A stretch of DNA of 64,000 nt from PALSA-505 sp036495485 (GTDB lineage: Bacteria; Actinomycetota; Actinomycetes; Streptosporangiales; Streptosporangiaceae): the NCBI GenBank assembly GCA_036495485.1, contig DASXMU010000107.1:3112-67111 (forward strand). Direction: 5' to 3'. The translations under genes were made by a program, and so were the position numbers. The notes under the pieces are model-generated. The model was not told the DNA's origin, did no database searches, and saw only the letters and a list, made by a program, of their open reading frames with translations. The stretch's first letter is position 1. Every line of letters starts with the position of its first letter. Below are positions 24,013 to 31,044 of the stretch, piece by piece.

Positions 24013-24207
24013 TCACTCCTCGACGATCTGCACGGCTCCGGAAGGACACAGCACCGCGGCCTGGCGCACGGCCTTGCCGTGGGGTCCGGGGTCGGGGCTC
24101 AGCACGGTGACGAGCCCGTCGTCGCCCTGGTCGAAGACCTCCGGCGCGGTGAGCGCGCACAGTCCGGCACCGATGCAGACGTCGCGGTCGGCGGTGACAC
24201 GCATCAT
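24013..24207 (-). CDS. [3Fe-4S]-type ferredoxin
   Basis: The 64-residue protein shows the single-cluster ferredoxin pattern CIGAGLC (CX5C), with a third cysteine in VLCPSGAV, as in ferredoxins that feed actinobacterial P450s. It starts 15 bp after the P450 stop, with AGGAG before the ATG, so it is the second gene of a P450/ferredoxin operon and the likely electron donor. Its stop codon lies at the junction with the PKS remnant. Confidence 0.93.
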   Translation of the reverse strand: MMRVTADRDVCIGAGLCALTAPEVFDQGDDGLVTVLSPDPGPHGKAVRQAAVLCPSGAVQIVEE

Positions 24208-24222
24208 GTCTCCTTTCTCCGG

Positions 24223-25419
24223 TCACCAGGTTACGGGGAGCTCGTAGAGGCCATGAATGGTGCCGGTTGGCCGCAGCCGCAGCTTCTCGGCCGGTACGGC
24301 CAGCCGCAGGCCGGGGAGCCGGTCGAACAGCGCGGTCAGCGCGATCTGCAGCTCCGCGCGCGCCAGGTGCTGGCCGATGCACTGGTGAATGCCGTACCCG
24401 AAGGCCAGGTGGTTGCGCGCCGGACGCCGTACGTCCAGGGTGTCGGGGTCGGTGAAGGTCGCTCCGTCGCGGTTGTTGATGGAGATGTCCACGAGGACAC
24501 CTTCGCCCGCGCGGATCGTCAGCCCCTCGACCTCGATGTCGGCCTTCGCGACGCGCGCGCCCGATATGTCGGCGATGGACAGGAAGCGCAGCAACTCCTC
24601 GACGGCCGTCACCATAGCTTCGGGCTCGGTGCGCAGCACCGCGAGCTGGCCGGGGTGTTCCAGCAGCGTGACCACGCCGAGCGAGGTCATCGACGCGGTG
24701 GACTCGTGACCGCCCAAGAGCAGCTGGAGGCTGAGCTCCACCAGGTCCTCGTGGTCGATCTCCCCCTCCGCGAGCGGCCCGTCCACCAGGCGCTGGATCA
24801 GGCCGGGCCGGTAGCCTCTGGAGTCGGCCAGGCCGGCGATGTAGCCCTCCAGCTCCGCGCGTGCGGCGACCGCCTCGTCAGGCGACTGCACGTTGATCAG
24901 CCGGCGGCTCGCGTCCTGGAAGAAGTCGTGATCCTCGTACGGCACACCGAGCATGCGGCAGATGATCATCGATGGCACGGGGCTCGAGAAGGAGCTGACC
25001 AGGTCGGCGGGCGGACCCGCGGCGATCATGCCGTCCAGGAAGCCGCGGATGACCTGCTCGATCTCGGGGCGCATGGCCTTGATCCGCTTCCCAGTGAACT
25101 CACCGATCAGCATCCGCCGGTACCGCCCATGCTCGGGTGCATCCATCCCGCTGAGCACCCGCCGCGGGAACCGCCGGAACGCCTCGAACTGGGGCAGCGT
25201 CACCGGGAAGCCCGGATCCTTCCGGTTGATGGACAGCCGCTGGTCGGCCAGCATCCTGCGGGCGACGTCGTACCGGGTGACCACCCACACCGTCCTGCCG
25301 CTGTAAAGCCGGACCCGGTGCAGCGGCGCTCCGTCGCGCAGCTCGTCGTAGTCCGGGGACGGGTGGTACGGGCAGGTGCGGGACCGGGGGAAGGCGGGAG
25401 CGTCCGTGACTTCGGTCAT
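24223..25419 (-). CDS. cytochrome P450 (CYP105/107-like)
   Basis: A 398-residue class I P450 with heme ligand Cys347 in FGYGIHQCIGQ, I-helix LLLGGHESTASM with the usual acid/Thr pair replaced by EST, and K-helix EELLR. AGGAGG seven bases before the ATG fixes the start. The partner ferredoxin follows directly. Upstream lies the right arm of an inverted repeat derived from the CCR promoter, pointing in the right direction to drive this operon. The P450 is therefore likely co-regulated with CCR. Oxidation of the polyketide made by PKS1-3 is the probable role. Confidence 0.94.
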   Translation of the reverse strand: MTEVTDAPAFPRSRTCPYHPSPDYDELRDGAPLHRVRLYSGRTVWVVTRYDVARRMLADQRLSINRKDPGFPVTLPQFEAFRRFPRRVLSGMDAPEHGRYRRMLIGEFTGKRIKAMRPEIEQVIRGFLDGMIAAGPPADLVSSFSSPVPSMIICRMLGVPYEDHDFFQDASRRLINVQSPDEAVAARAELEGYIAGLADSRGYRPGLIQRLVDGPLAEGEIDHEDLVELSLQLLLGGHESTASMTSLGVVTLLEHPGQLAVLRTEPEAMVTAVEELLRFLSIADISGARVAKADIEVEGLTIRAGEGVLVDISINNRDGATFTDPDTLDVRRPARNHLAFGYGIHQCIGQHLARAELQIALTALFDRLPGLRLAVPAEKLRLRPTGTIHGLYELPVTW

Positions 25420-25544
25420 GGCATCCTCCTGGCTGCGATTAAATGGAGAGCCAAATAAAGAACGCCATGTACTTCAAGACTCAGAGTATGCTCGCCTAGC
25501 GGAGAAGACAACGGAGCCTGCCTTGACATCGGTCGATCACCGCG

Positions 25545-25826
25545 TACGAATTCGGCAATGACAGTGACCCTATGTTGCCAGGACCGGCCTCCGGCGACCC
25601 GATGGTTTCCACGAACGCACGGTCCACATGCTTCCCCTTCCAGCCACATGGCTATTGGATATGCTAAGCACCTTGCCGGTCGCCGGCAACCCCTAACCAC
25701 AGTATCCGGTCATTGACATAATGAATGCCGCAGATGGCTATTGTCTCCGATATCCCCCCGCCAGGGTCCCCGATATACCACTGCCAGCCTTTGCCGGTGT
25801 GAGATATGGGGTTGTTATGGGGTTGC
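25545..25826 (-). repeat. right arm of inverted repeat: copied CCR promoter and 5' end
   Basis: Read on the minus strand, this segment matches 22212-22478. The order is: AACAACCCCATATCTCAC-like block, ATATCGGAGACAAT, CATCTGCGGCATTCATTATG, TTAGGGGTTG, AGGTGCTTAG, then GCGTTCGTGGAAACC of the CCR coding start. Coding similarity fades towards 25510 and the frame is lost. It lies upstream of and points towards the P450 operon. Confidence 0.85.
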
Positions 25827-25837
25827 TGTTGTAGTAC

Positions 25838-25878
25838 TAGGGGTTGGCTATGGATTGGTAGGGGTTGGTAGGGGTTGG
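25838..25878 (+). promoter_or_regulatory. cluster of TAGGGGTTGG boxes
   Basis: TAGGGGTTGG occurs at 25838-25847, 25859-25868 and 25869-25878, the last two in perfect tandem. The same core, as TTAGGGG(T/C)TG, occurs at 22224, 22325, 25687, 28798 and 30153, always outside genes. This looks like a binding site for a pathway regulator. Confidence 0.6.
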
Positions 25879-25889
25879 TGTATGACAGG

Positions 25890-25933
25890 GGCTATCTTCA
25901 TAGTTAGGACACGGCTATCTTCCTAGTAAGGAC
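25890..25933 (+). repeat. 21-bp direct repeat, 23-bp period
   Basis: Copies at 25890-25910 and 25913-25933, both beginning GGCTATCTTC and ending AGGAC, differ at two positions. The placement about 175-215 bp upstream of the FAD oxidase suits a tandem operator. Confidence 0.6.
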
Positions 25934-26020
25934 GAGTGCACCCATAGGTGAGCACACGAACCATGCTGGCGCATTGCTCCGTGCGGCGGAGCCGCCCATG
26001 TCACGGAACTCGGCTCCCGG

Positions 26021-26080
26021 GCGCTTGCCCATAGTCGTAAGCGCTTACCCATAGTCGTAAGGGTTCACCAAGAGTAGTCA
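26021..26080 (+). repeat. 20-bp tandem repeat just upstream of the FAD oxidase
   Basis: GCGCTTGCCCATAGTCGTAA (26021-26040) is repeated at 26041-26060 with one change, and a degenerate third unit follows at 26061-26080. The array ends 26 bp before the GTG start, so it overlaps the expected promoter or leader. Confidence 0.75.
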
Positions 26081-26106
26081 GGATCAACCGGTAATGGGGG
26101 TAACCT

Positions 26107-27759
26107 GTGCGTAATAAGCTTTCCCGACGTCGATTTCTCGCTGGCGGCGCGGCCCTGGGCGGCGCCGTGGCCGTTGGACGGCCATCTAACGCAGTCGCAG
26201 CGACCCGGGGCACGGGGACGCTGGCCAAGCCGAATCCGGCGGACACGTCGCCGCCCGTATTCGGGGGGACGACTGTCAAGCCCGACGATCCGCGTTATCC
26301 AGATCTCGTTGACGCCGTGAACGCGCGGTTCGCCGGCACACCGGATTACGTGCGCGTCGTCGGTTCGGCCGGGCAGGTCGAACAGGCACTGGCCGATGCG
26401 CTCAGCGCCGGAAAGCGGGTCGCCGCCCGCAGCGGGGGACACTGCTTCGAGAACTTCTGGACCAGTTCCGCTATAAAGGCCGAGATCGACCTGTCGGCCA
26501 TGAACGCGATCTACTTCGATCCCGCCGTCAAGGCATTCGTGGTAGAACCCGGCGCCCGCCTGCGGGATGTCAACAACGCGCTGTTCATCGACTATGGCGT
26601 CTCGTTGCCCGCCGGCGTCTGCCTGGACGTAGGCGTGGGTGGTCATTTCTGCGGCGGCGGGTACGGTGTTCTGGCGCGCTTGAACGGCATAGTGCCCGAC
26701 CATATGTACGGTGTCGAAGTCGTGACCGTGGATAAGACCAAGACTCCGCGGACGGTGGTGGCCACCAGGGAGGCCGGCGACCCGAATCAGGACCTATTCT
26801 GGGCCCATACCGGCGGCGGCGGCGGAAACTTCGGAATTGTCACCCGGTACTTGATGCGTACCCCCGGGACGACCGGCAGCGACCCAAGCACCCTGTTGCC
26901 CAAGCCACCCGCGCAGCAGCGCGTCGTCACCTACACCTGGCCGTGGCCCACGTCACTGCAGACCTTCACCGCCATCGTCAAGGGCTACTTGCAGTGGCAT
27001 CAGGAGAACAGCCAGCCCGGCAGCCGGTTTGCCGGGCTGTTCGCACAGCTCTCATGCCTGACGGTCAGCAGCAGTCCGGTCATCCCGCTCGAGATCGTGG
27101 TCGATCCCACCGTGCACGGTTCTGACAAGCTGGTGGACGACTTCGTATCGGCGGTGGTCGATCCGGTAACCCCTGCCGCGACGCTTGCCGGGGACCAGAC
27201 CTTTCCGTGGCTGCAGTTCACCGAGAGTTACGGCCCGGCGGATTCGGGTAGCCTGGTCGGACTGCGCAACAAGTCCAAAGGTTCGTATATGCGGGAAAGT
27301 TACACCGACGCGCAGATCGCGACCATGTTCCGATTTCTCACCGACACCAGCATATCGTCTTCGCGGGCCGGGGTCCTGTTCGGCGGATACGGATGCCAGG
27401 TCAATACGATCGCGCCCGACGCGACCGCCGTGCCTCAGCGCGATTCCATGAATAAGCCGATCTACACCGTCTACTGGGATGACGCATCGCAGGACGACCT
27501 GTATCTCAGCTGGATCCGTCACCTCTACCAGCAAGTACACGCGACCACCGGCGGCGTGCCGACATTGAATGGCATCAGCGACGGCTCCTACATTAACTAC
27601 CCGGACATAGACATGGCCGATCCGGCCTGGAACACATCAGGGGTCCCGTGGCACACGCTTTACTATAAGGACAACTACCCGCGCCTGCAAGAAATAAAGG
27701 CCAAGTGGGATCCGCATAACGTGTTCCACCATGCGCTGTCGGTTCAGCCGCCATCGTGA
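26107..27759 (+). CDS. Tat-exported BBE-type FAD-dependent oxidase (bicovalent flavin)
   Basis: The 550-residue protein starts at a GTG behind GGGGG. It has a twin-arginine signal, SRRRFLAGG, then a PCMH-type FAD domain. H112 in RSGGHCFENFW and C172 in AGVCLDVGVGGH match the histidyl and cysteinyl positions of bicovalent flavoenzymes such as the berberine bridge enzyme and aclacinomycin oxidoreductase. The C-terminal BBE segment NYPRLQEIKAKWDPHNVFHH is intact. Such enzymes oxidise alcohols or make C-C or C-O bonds on finished natural products. Export means this step probably happens outside the membrane. Tandem 20-bp repeats sit in its promoter region. Confidence 0.93.
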   Translation: MRNKLSRRRFLAGGAALGGAVAVGRPSNAVAATRGTGTLAKPNPADTSPPVFGGTTVKPDDPRYPDLVDAVNARFAGTPDYVRVVGSAGQVEQALADALSAGKRVAARSGGHCFENFWTSSAIKAEIDLSAMNAIYFDPAVKAFVVEPGARLRDVNNALFIDYGVSLPAGVCLDVGVGGHFCGGGYGVLARLNGIVPDHMYGVEVVTVDKTKTPRTVVATREAGDPNQDLFWAHTGGGGGNFGIVTRYLMRTPGTTGSDPSTLLPKPPAQQRVVTYTWPWPTSLQTFTAIVKGYLQWHQENSQPGSRFAGLFAQLSCLTVSSSPVIPLEIVVDPTVHGSDKLVDDFVSAVVDPVTPAATLAGDQTFPWLQFTESYGPADSGSLVGLRNKSKGSYMRESYTDAQIATMFRFLTDTSISSSRAGVLFGGYGCQVNTIAPDATAVPQRDSMNKPIYTVYWDDASQDDLYLSWIRHLYQQVHATTGGVPTLNGISDGSYINYPDIDMADPAWNTSGVPWHTLYYKDNYPRLQEIKAKWDPHNVFHHALSVQPPS

Positions 27760-27853
27760 GACTGGCTGCCCTGCCTGGGGTGCTTGCGCACCCGCTGGCT
27801 ATCTCACTATTTTTGTCTTCTAAGTCGATCAGTTACGGTCGGGAGGTGCGTTC

Positions 27854-28663
27854 ATGGGGACGCTGACCGGGAAAACTGCTGTCATTACCGGCGCATCCAG
27901 CGGAATCGGGCGGGCCATTGCGCTGCGCCTGGGTGAGGCCGGGGCGCACGTGTTCGCCGCCGGGCGCCGGGCAGAAGCGCTCGAGGACACGATGGCGGCG
28001 GTGACCAAAGGCGGCGGCGCGGCCACGGCGGTGCCAGCCGACCTACGGGATCCCGGTGCGGTCCAGGGCCTGGTCGACCGGGCGATGGCCGACACGAAAC
28101 GGCTGGACGTGATGGTCAACAACGCCGGCGTGTCGCACCGCAGCTCGCTCGCCGACGGCGACCCGGAGGAATGGCGGGAAATGCTCGAGATCAACGTGCT
28201 CGCGCTGGCCGTAGGGTCGGCGGCGGCGGCACGTGCCATGCGGGCATGCGGTGCCGAGGGGCACATCGTCAACATCTCCTCCAGCGCAAGCCAGGTGGAG
28301 GTGCCGGGTTTCTACGGAGCCACCAAGACGGCGGTCAACGCGATCACCGCCTCGCTGCGGCGGGAACTGGAGAACGACACGATCCGCGTCGTCAACGTGA
28401 TCCCCGGTGTGACGGCAACCAACCTCGCCCGCCATCATCCAGACCTGCTGCGCAGGCTGGCCACCTCAGTCGGCGAGGAGATCGGGCCACCATCCGACGG
28501 GCTGTTCGCCGAAGAGACACTGAACCGGGTCGCGGCCGCCGCCGGCCCGGTCATGGCCTACCCAGACGATGTGGCCCGGGCGGTGCTGTTCGCGATCAGC
28601 CAGCCCATCCAGCTGAGTATCTCCGAGATCGCCGTCCAGCCGGCCAAGCGCCTGTCCGGTTAG
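27854..28663 (+). CDS. short-chain dehydrogenase/reductase
   Basis: A 269-residue classical SDR with cofactor loop TGASSGIG, NNAG, the catalytic Ser in NISSSAS and YxxxK in FYGATK. An Arg in AAGRR after the second strand suggests NADPH. GGAGG upstream of the ATG supports the start. It follows the FAD oxidase by 94 bp on the same strand and is probably co-transcribed. Candidate roles are reduction of a ketone or of the aldehyde released by the terminal reductase of PKS3; neither is proven. Confidence 0.92.
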   Translation: MGTLTGKTAVITGASSGIGRAIALRLGEAGAHVFAAGRRAEALEDTMAAVTKGGGAATAVPADLRDPGAVQGLVDRAMADTKRLDVMVNNAGVSHRSSLADGDPEEWREMLEINVLALAVGSAAAARAMRACGAEGHIVNISSSASQVEVPGFYGATKTAVNAITASLRRELENDTIRVVNVIPGVTATNLARHHPDLLRRLATSVGEEIGPPSDGLFAEETLNRVAAAAGPVMAYPDDVARAVLFAISQPIQLSISEIAVQPAKRLSG

Positions 28664-28693
28664 GTATGAACGAACCCGCCCCGCGGGGATGCC

Positions 28694-28737
28694 AAGGCCC
28701 GTAGCGCCGCGATCCTGGACGTGGCGCTACGGGCCTT
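28694..28737 (+). terminator. 15-bp hairpin after the SDR gene
   Basis: A perfect inverted repeat, 28694-28708 and 28723-28737, with a 14-base loop starts 31 bp after the SDR stop codon. Stem length and position suit an intrinsic terminator of the FAD oxidase/SDR operon. Confidence 0.75.
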
Positions 28738-28797
28738 CATCGACCAGCGGCTGAGCGGCTCGGCGGGCTGATAGGGGTGGGCACATGTCCGCAGCAG

Positions 28798-28807
28798 TTA
28801 GGGGCTG
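28798..28807 (+). promoter_or_regulatory. TTAGGGGCTG box
   Basis: Core TTAGGGGCTGCCAG, followed by GGGGTGTTGACCCG, matches the arrangement upstream of the thioesterase/PKS operon at 30153. The nearest downstream gene on this strand is the methyltransferase at 29178. Confidence 0.5.
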
Positions 28808-28909
28808 CCAGGGGTGTTGACCCGTCACCAGGCGGCCTAGCCTCGATGTGAAAATCAAAACGTCACTATATACAGATTTGCCCGTAAACAACAGCCTGAG
28901 TGGGTTTCT

Positions 28910-29072
28910 CTTGAAGAACCCGAACTTCTGAATAAAGCGCAGTGAGGGTTATTCAAGACCGGCCAGCGAGGGCAGGCGATTTGTGCCTGCCCGAGTGCCG
29001 GTGCAGGTGGCGCTGCGGCAACCGGGGTGGGGTGTCTTGAAGAACCCGAACTTTCTGAATAAAGCACAGTGA
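28910..29072 (+). repeat. 36-bp direct repeats flanking an 8-bp hairpin
   Basis: The 36-mer at 28910-28945 (beginning CTTGAAGAACCCGAACTT) recurs at 29036-29072 with one inserted T and one substitution. Between them lies a hairpin, GGGCAGGC/GCCTGCCC (28970-28977, 28985-28992). No transposase or terminal inverted repeat is visible, so a mobile-element origin is only one possibility. Confidence 0.75.
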
Positions 29073-29177
29073 TCCGCGATTAGCCGGGCAGCGGCGATGA
29101 ATGGACGGCCAGTGGACGCGGAGAGGACCGCTGCGCGGATATTGAGCCAACGGGTCCCATACCGAGGGAGATCACCG

Positions 29178-30065
29178 ATGACACCTCGACACGGCACCGC
29201 GGACGCCAGAGATTTCAGGGCCGTAGACCAGAGTCCCGACCCATCGGCGATGATCGCCATGATGGACAGGCTCCGGCCACTGCAACGCGCGGCGCGGGCC
29301 GTCCTGCTCGACCGGTTGCACCTGGAGGACGCCCACGCGGCGCTCGATGTGGGGTGCGGAACCGGCGACGATCTGATCGAGATGGCCAGACGGCTGCCGC
29401 CGGGCTGCCGGGTGGAAGGCGTGGACGCCAGTGAGGCGATGATCGGCGAGGCACGCAGGCGGGCGGCCGCGGCTGGCATCGACGCCACGTTCCGGGTGGC
29501 CGATGCGCTCAGCCTGCCCTACCCGGATGCCGAGTTCGACGTCTGCCGGATGAAGACGGTGCTCATCCACGTCGCCGACCCTGGGCAGGCCGTCCGCGAG
29601 ATGGTTCGCATTACCCGGCCCGGCGGGAGGGTGGGGGTCCTGGAGATGGACGAGGGCTCCATCGTGCTCGACCATCCCGACCAGCATGTGACGCGGACGA
29701 TCCTGGACGCCATCTGCGAAGCGAGGGTACAGCCGCTGATCGGGCGTCAGCTGCACCGGCTGTTCGGCGAGGCGGGGCTGACCGGCATGACAGTCGATCC
29801 GATTGCGTTCCCCGCCTACTTCGAGGCCATCCGCCGCCAGTTCGGCCCTACCGTGACGCGGTTGCGCGACGAAGGCGCCCTTACCGCCGAACAGGCCGAC
29901 GACTGGTGGTCCTGGCTGGCTTGCCAGGCCGAGGCGGGCACCTTCACCTGCACCGCAACCACCTTCGCCGTCACGGGCACCCGTCCGCCCCCGGCCGGCC
30001 GGCCGGTGACAGCATCGAACAGCGGTGGCCAGCGCCAGCCATCACCCGGTGAAGATCCGGGCTAA
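29178..30065 (+). CDS. class I SAM-dependent methyltransferase (UbiE-like)
   Basis: The 295-residue protein has motif I ALDVGCGTGDDLIEMAR, acidic GVDASEAMI, motif II/III regions (LPYPDAEFDVCRM, RPGGRVGVLEMDEG) and a low-complexity tail. The frame is open to 29097. GGGAG upstream of the ATG at 29178 (MTPRHGTADARDF) marks the start. It lies directly before the PKS operon on the same strand and could methylate the polyketide on O, N or C. Sequence alone does not tell which. Confidence 0.88.
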   Translation: MTPRHGTADARDFRAVDQSPDPSAMIAMMDRLRPLQRAARAVLLDRLHLEDAHAALDVGCGTGDDLIEMARRLPPGCRVEGVDASEAMIGEARRRAAAAGIDATFRVADALSLPYPDAEFDVCRMKTVLIHVADPGQAVREMVRITRPGGRVGVLEMDEGSIVLDHPDQHVTRTILDAICEARVQPLIGRQLHRLFGEAGLTGMTVDPIAFPAYFEAIRRQFGPTVTRLRDEGALTAEQADDWWSWLACQAEAGTFTCTATTFAVTGTRPPPAGRPVTASNSGGQRQPSPGEDPG

Positions 30066-30152
30066 TCGCAGGCACGGAAATCCCCGGCTGGATCAGCAGG
30101 GCGGGCAGGGTGCCACGGCTGGTAGCGCAGGGTGCCCGGCCCGGGGTGGCCG

Positions 30153-30183
30153 TTAGGGGCTGCCAGTTTAGGGGGTGGCAGGG
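30153..30183 (+). promoter_or_regulatory. TTAGGGGCTG box upstream of the PKS operon
   Basis: TTAGGGGCTGCCAG at 30153 is followed at once by TTTAGGGGGTGGCAGGGG, giving two similar half-sites. It lies 70-80 bp before the thioesterase gene that heads the PKS operon, so it is a candidate activator site controlling 30-62 kb. Confidence 0.55.
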
Positions 30184-30234
30184 GTATTTGGCCCGGAATG
30201 AGCCTGCCTAGGCTGGGTTTCGACCCAGTGTGCC

Positions 30235-31044
30235 ATGGGTGACACGGGAGGTGCGCGCGACCAAATGGGGAAATGGGATTCGCGATGCGCTATGCGGAAT
30301 GATTGGATCTATCGGCGGGAGCATTCTTCTGCTGCTTTCCGACTTTTCTGCTTTCCGTATGCGGGTGGCAGCGCCGCGGTCTACCGGGGCTGGCAGGAGC
30401 AGTTTCCGGACCGGATCGAGGTATGTGCGGTCGAGCCGCCGGGGCGGCGGCACCGCACGCCGGAGGAGCCGCTGCGGCGGTTGCCAGACCTGGCCGCTGC
30501 GGTGGTCGCCGGGCTGGCCGCCGAGGCCGACCTGCCGTTCGCGTTCTTCGGCCACAGTCTCGGGGCGCTGGTGGCCTTCGATGTCGCGCAGCGGTTGTCC
30601 GGGGGCGGCCACCCCGGACCGCGGGTGCTGTTCCTGAGCGGGGCGGCGGCGCCGCACCTGCCTCGACGCCGGCGGACGCTGTGGAACCTGCCTCCCGCCG
30701 AGTTGATCTCCGAGGTTCGCGCCTACGGCGGGACGCCGCCGGACGTACTGGACGACCCAGCATTCCTGGAGATCTTCCTGCCGGTCATCCGGGCTGATTT
30801 CGAGATGTTCGAGACGTACACGTTCGAGGCCGATACCCGGCTGGACAGCCCGGTCTACCTCTATGGCGGGGAAGACGACGAGCGGGTTTCCGCCGCGCGG
30901 CTGTGGGCGTGGCGTGACGTGGCGGACGTCGTCGCCGTGGAGATGTTCTCCGGTGGCCATTTCTATCTGCGGGAGCAGTACCGCCCGCTGACGGCCTCCA
31001 TCGGCCGGGTCCTGGACGGTCTGCTGTCCCCCGTGGGCGCCTGA
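30235..31044 (+). CDS. type II thioesterase
   Basis: A discrete alpha/beta hydrolase that removes stalled or wrong acyl groups from PKS carrier domains. Motifs are FCFPYAGGSAA, nucleophile GHSLGA and the C-terminal His in SGGHFYL. The ATG at 30235 gives 269 residues; ATGs at 30265 and 30292 (MRNDWIYRREH) are alternatives. The last gives about 250 residues, the usual family length, and none has an ideal ribosome binding site. The stop overlaps the ATG of PKS1 (TGATG), so the thioesterase is translated together with the assembly line. Confidence 0.94.
   Translation: MGDTGGARDQMGKWDSRCAMRNDWIYRREHSSAAFRLFCFPYAGGSAAVYRGWQEQFPDRIEVCAVEPPGRRHRTPEEPLRRLPDLAAAVVAGLAAEADLPFAFFGHSLGALVAFDVAQRLSGGGHPGPRVLFLSGAAAPHLPRRRRTLWNLPPAELISEVRAYGGTPPDVLDDPAFLEIFLPVIRADFEMFETYTFEADTRLDSPVYLYGGEDDERVSAARLWAWRDVADVVAVEMFSGGHFYLREQYRPLTASIGRVLDGLLSPVGA

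Larger units (their letters stand above)
25420..26106. other. long repeat-rich intergenic region (P450 / FAD oxidase)
   Basis: This 687-bp region separates the divergent P450 and FAD oxidase genes and has no convincing gene. From left to right it holds a decayed copy of the CCR 5' coding region and promoter (about 25510-25826), TAGGGGTTGG boxes at 25838, 25859 and 25869, a 21-bp direct repeat (25890-25933) and a 20-bp tandem repeat (26021-26080). It must contain both promoters and looks like the regulatory centre of region 2. Confidence 0.8.
28664..29177. other. intergenic region with terminator, regulatory box and repeats
   Basis: This 514-bp stretch has no intact gene. It holds a perfect 15-bp hairpin overlapping a TetR-like ORF remnant (28666-28771), a TTAGGGGCTG box at 28798-28807, and two 36-bp direct repeats flanking an 8-bp hairpin (28910-29072). 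Confidence 0.7.

Noticed and set aside
25838..26080. CRISPR-like arrays
   Set aside because: The repeats are tandem without spacers of regular size, too few, and no cas genes are present.
28910..29072. Insertion sequence
   Set aside because: No transposase, terminal inverted repeats or target duplication could be seen. Reported as an unexplained repeat only.
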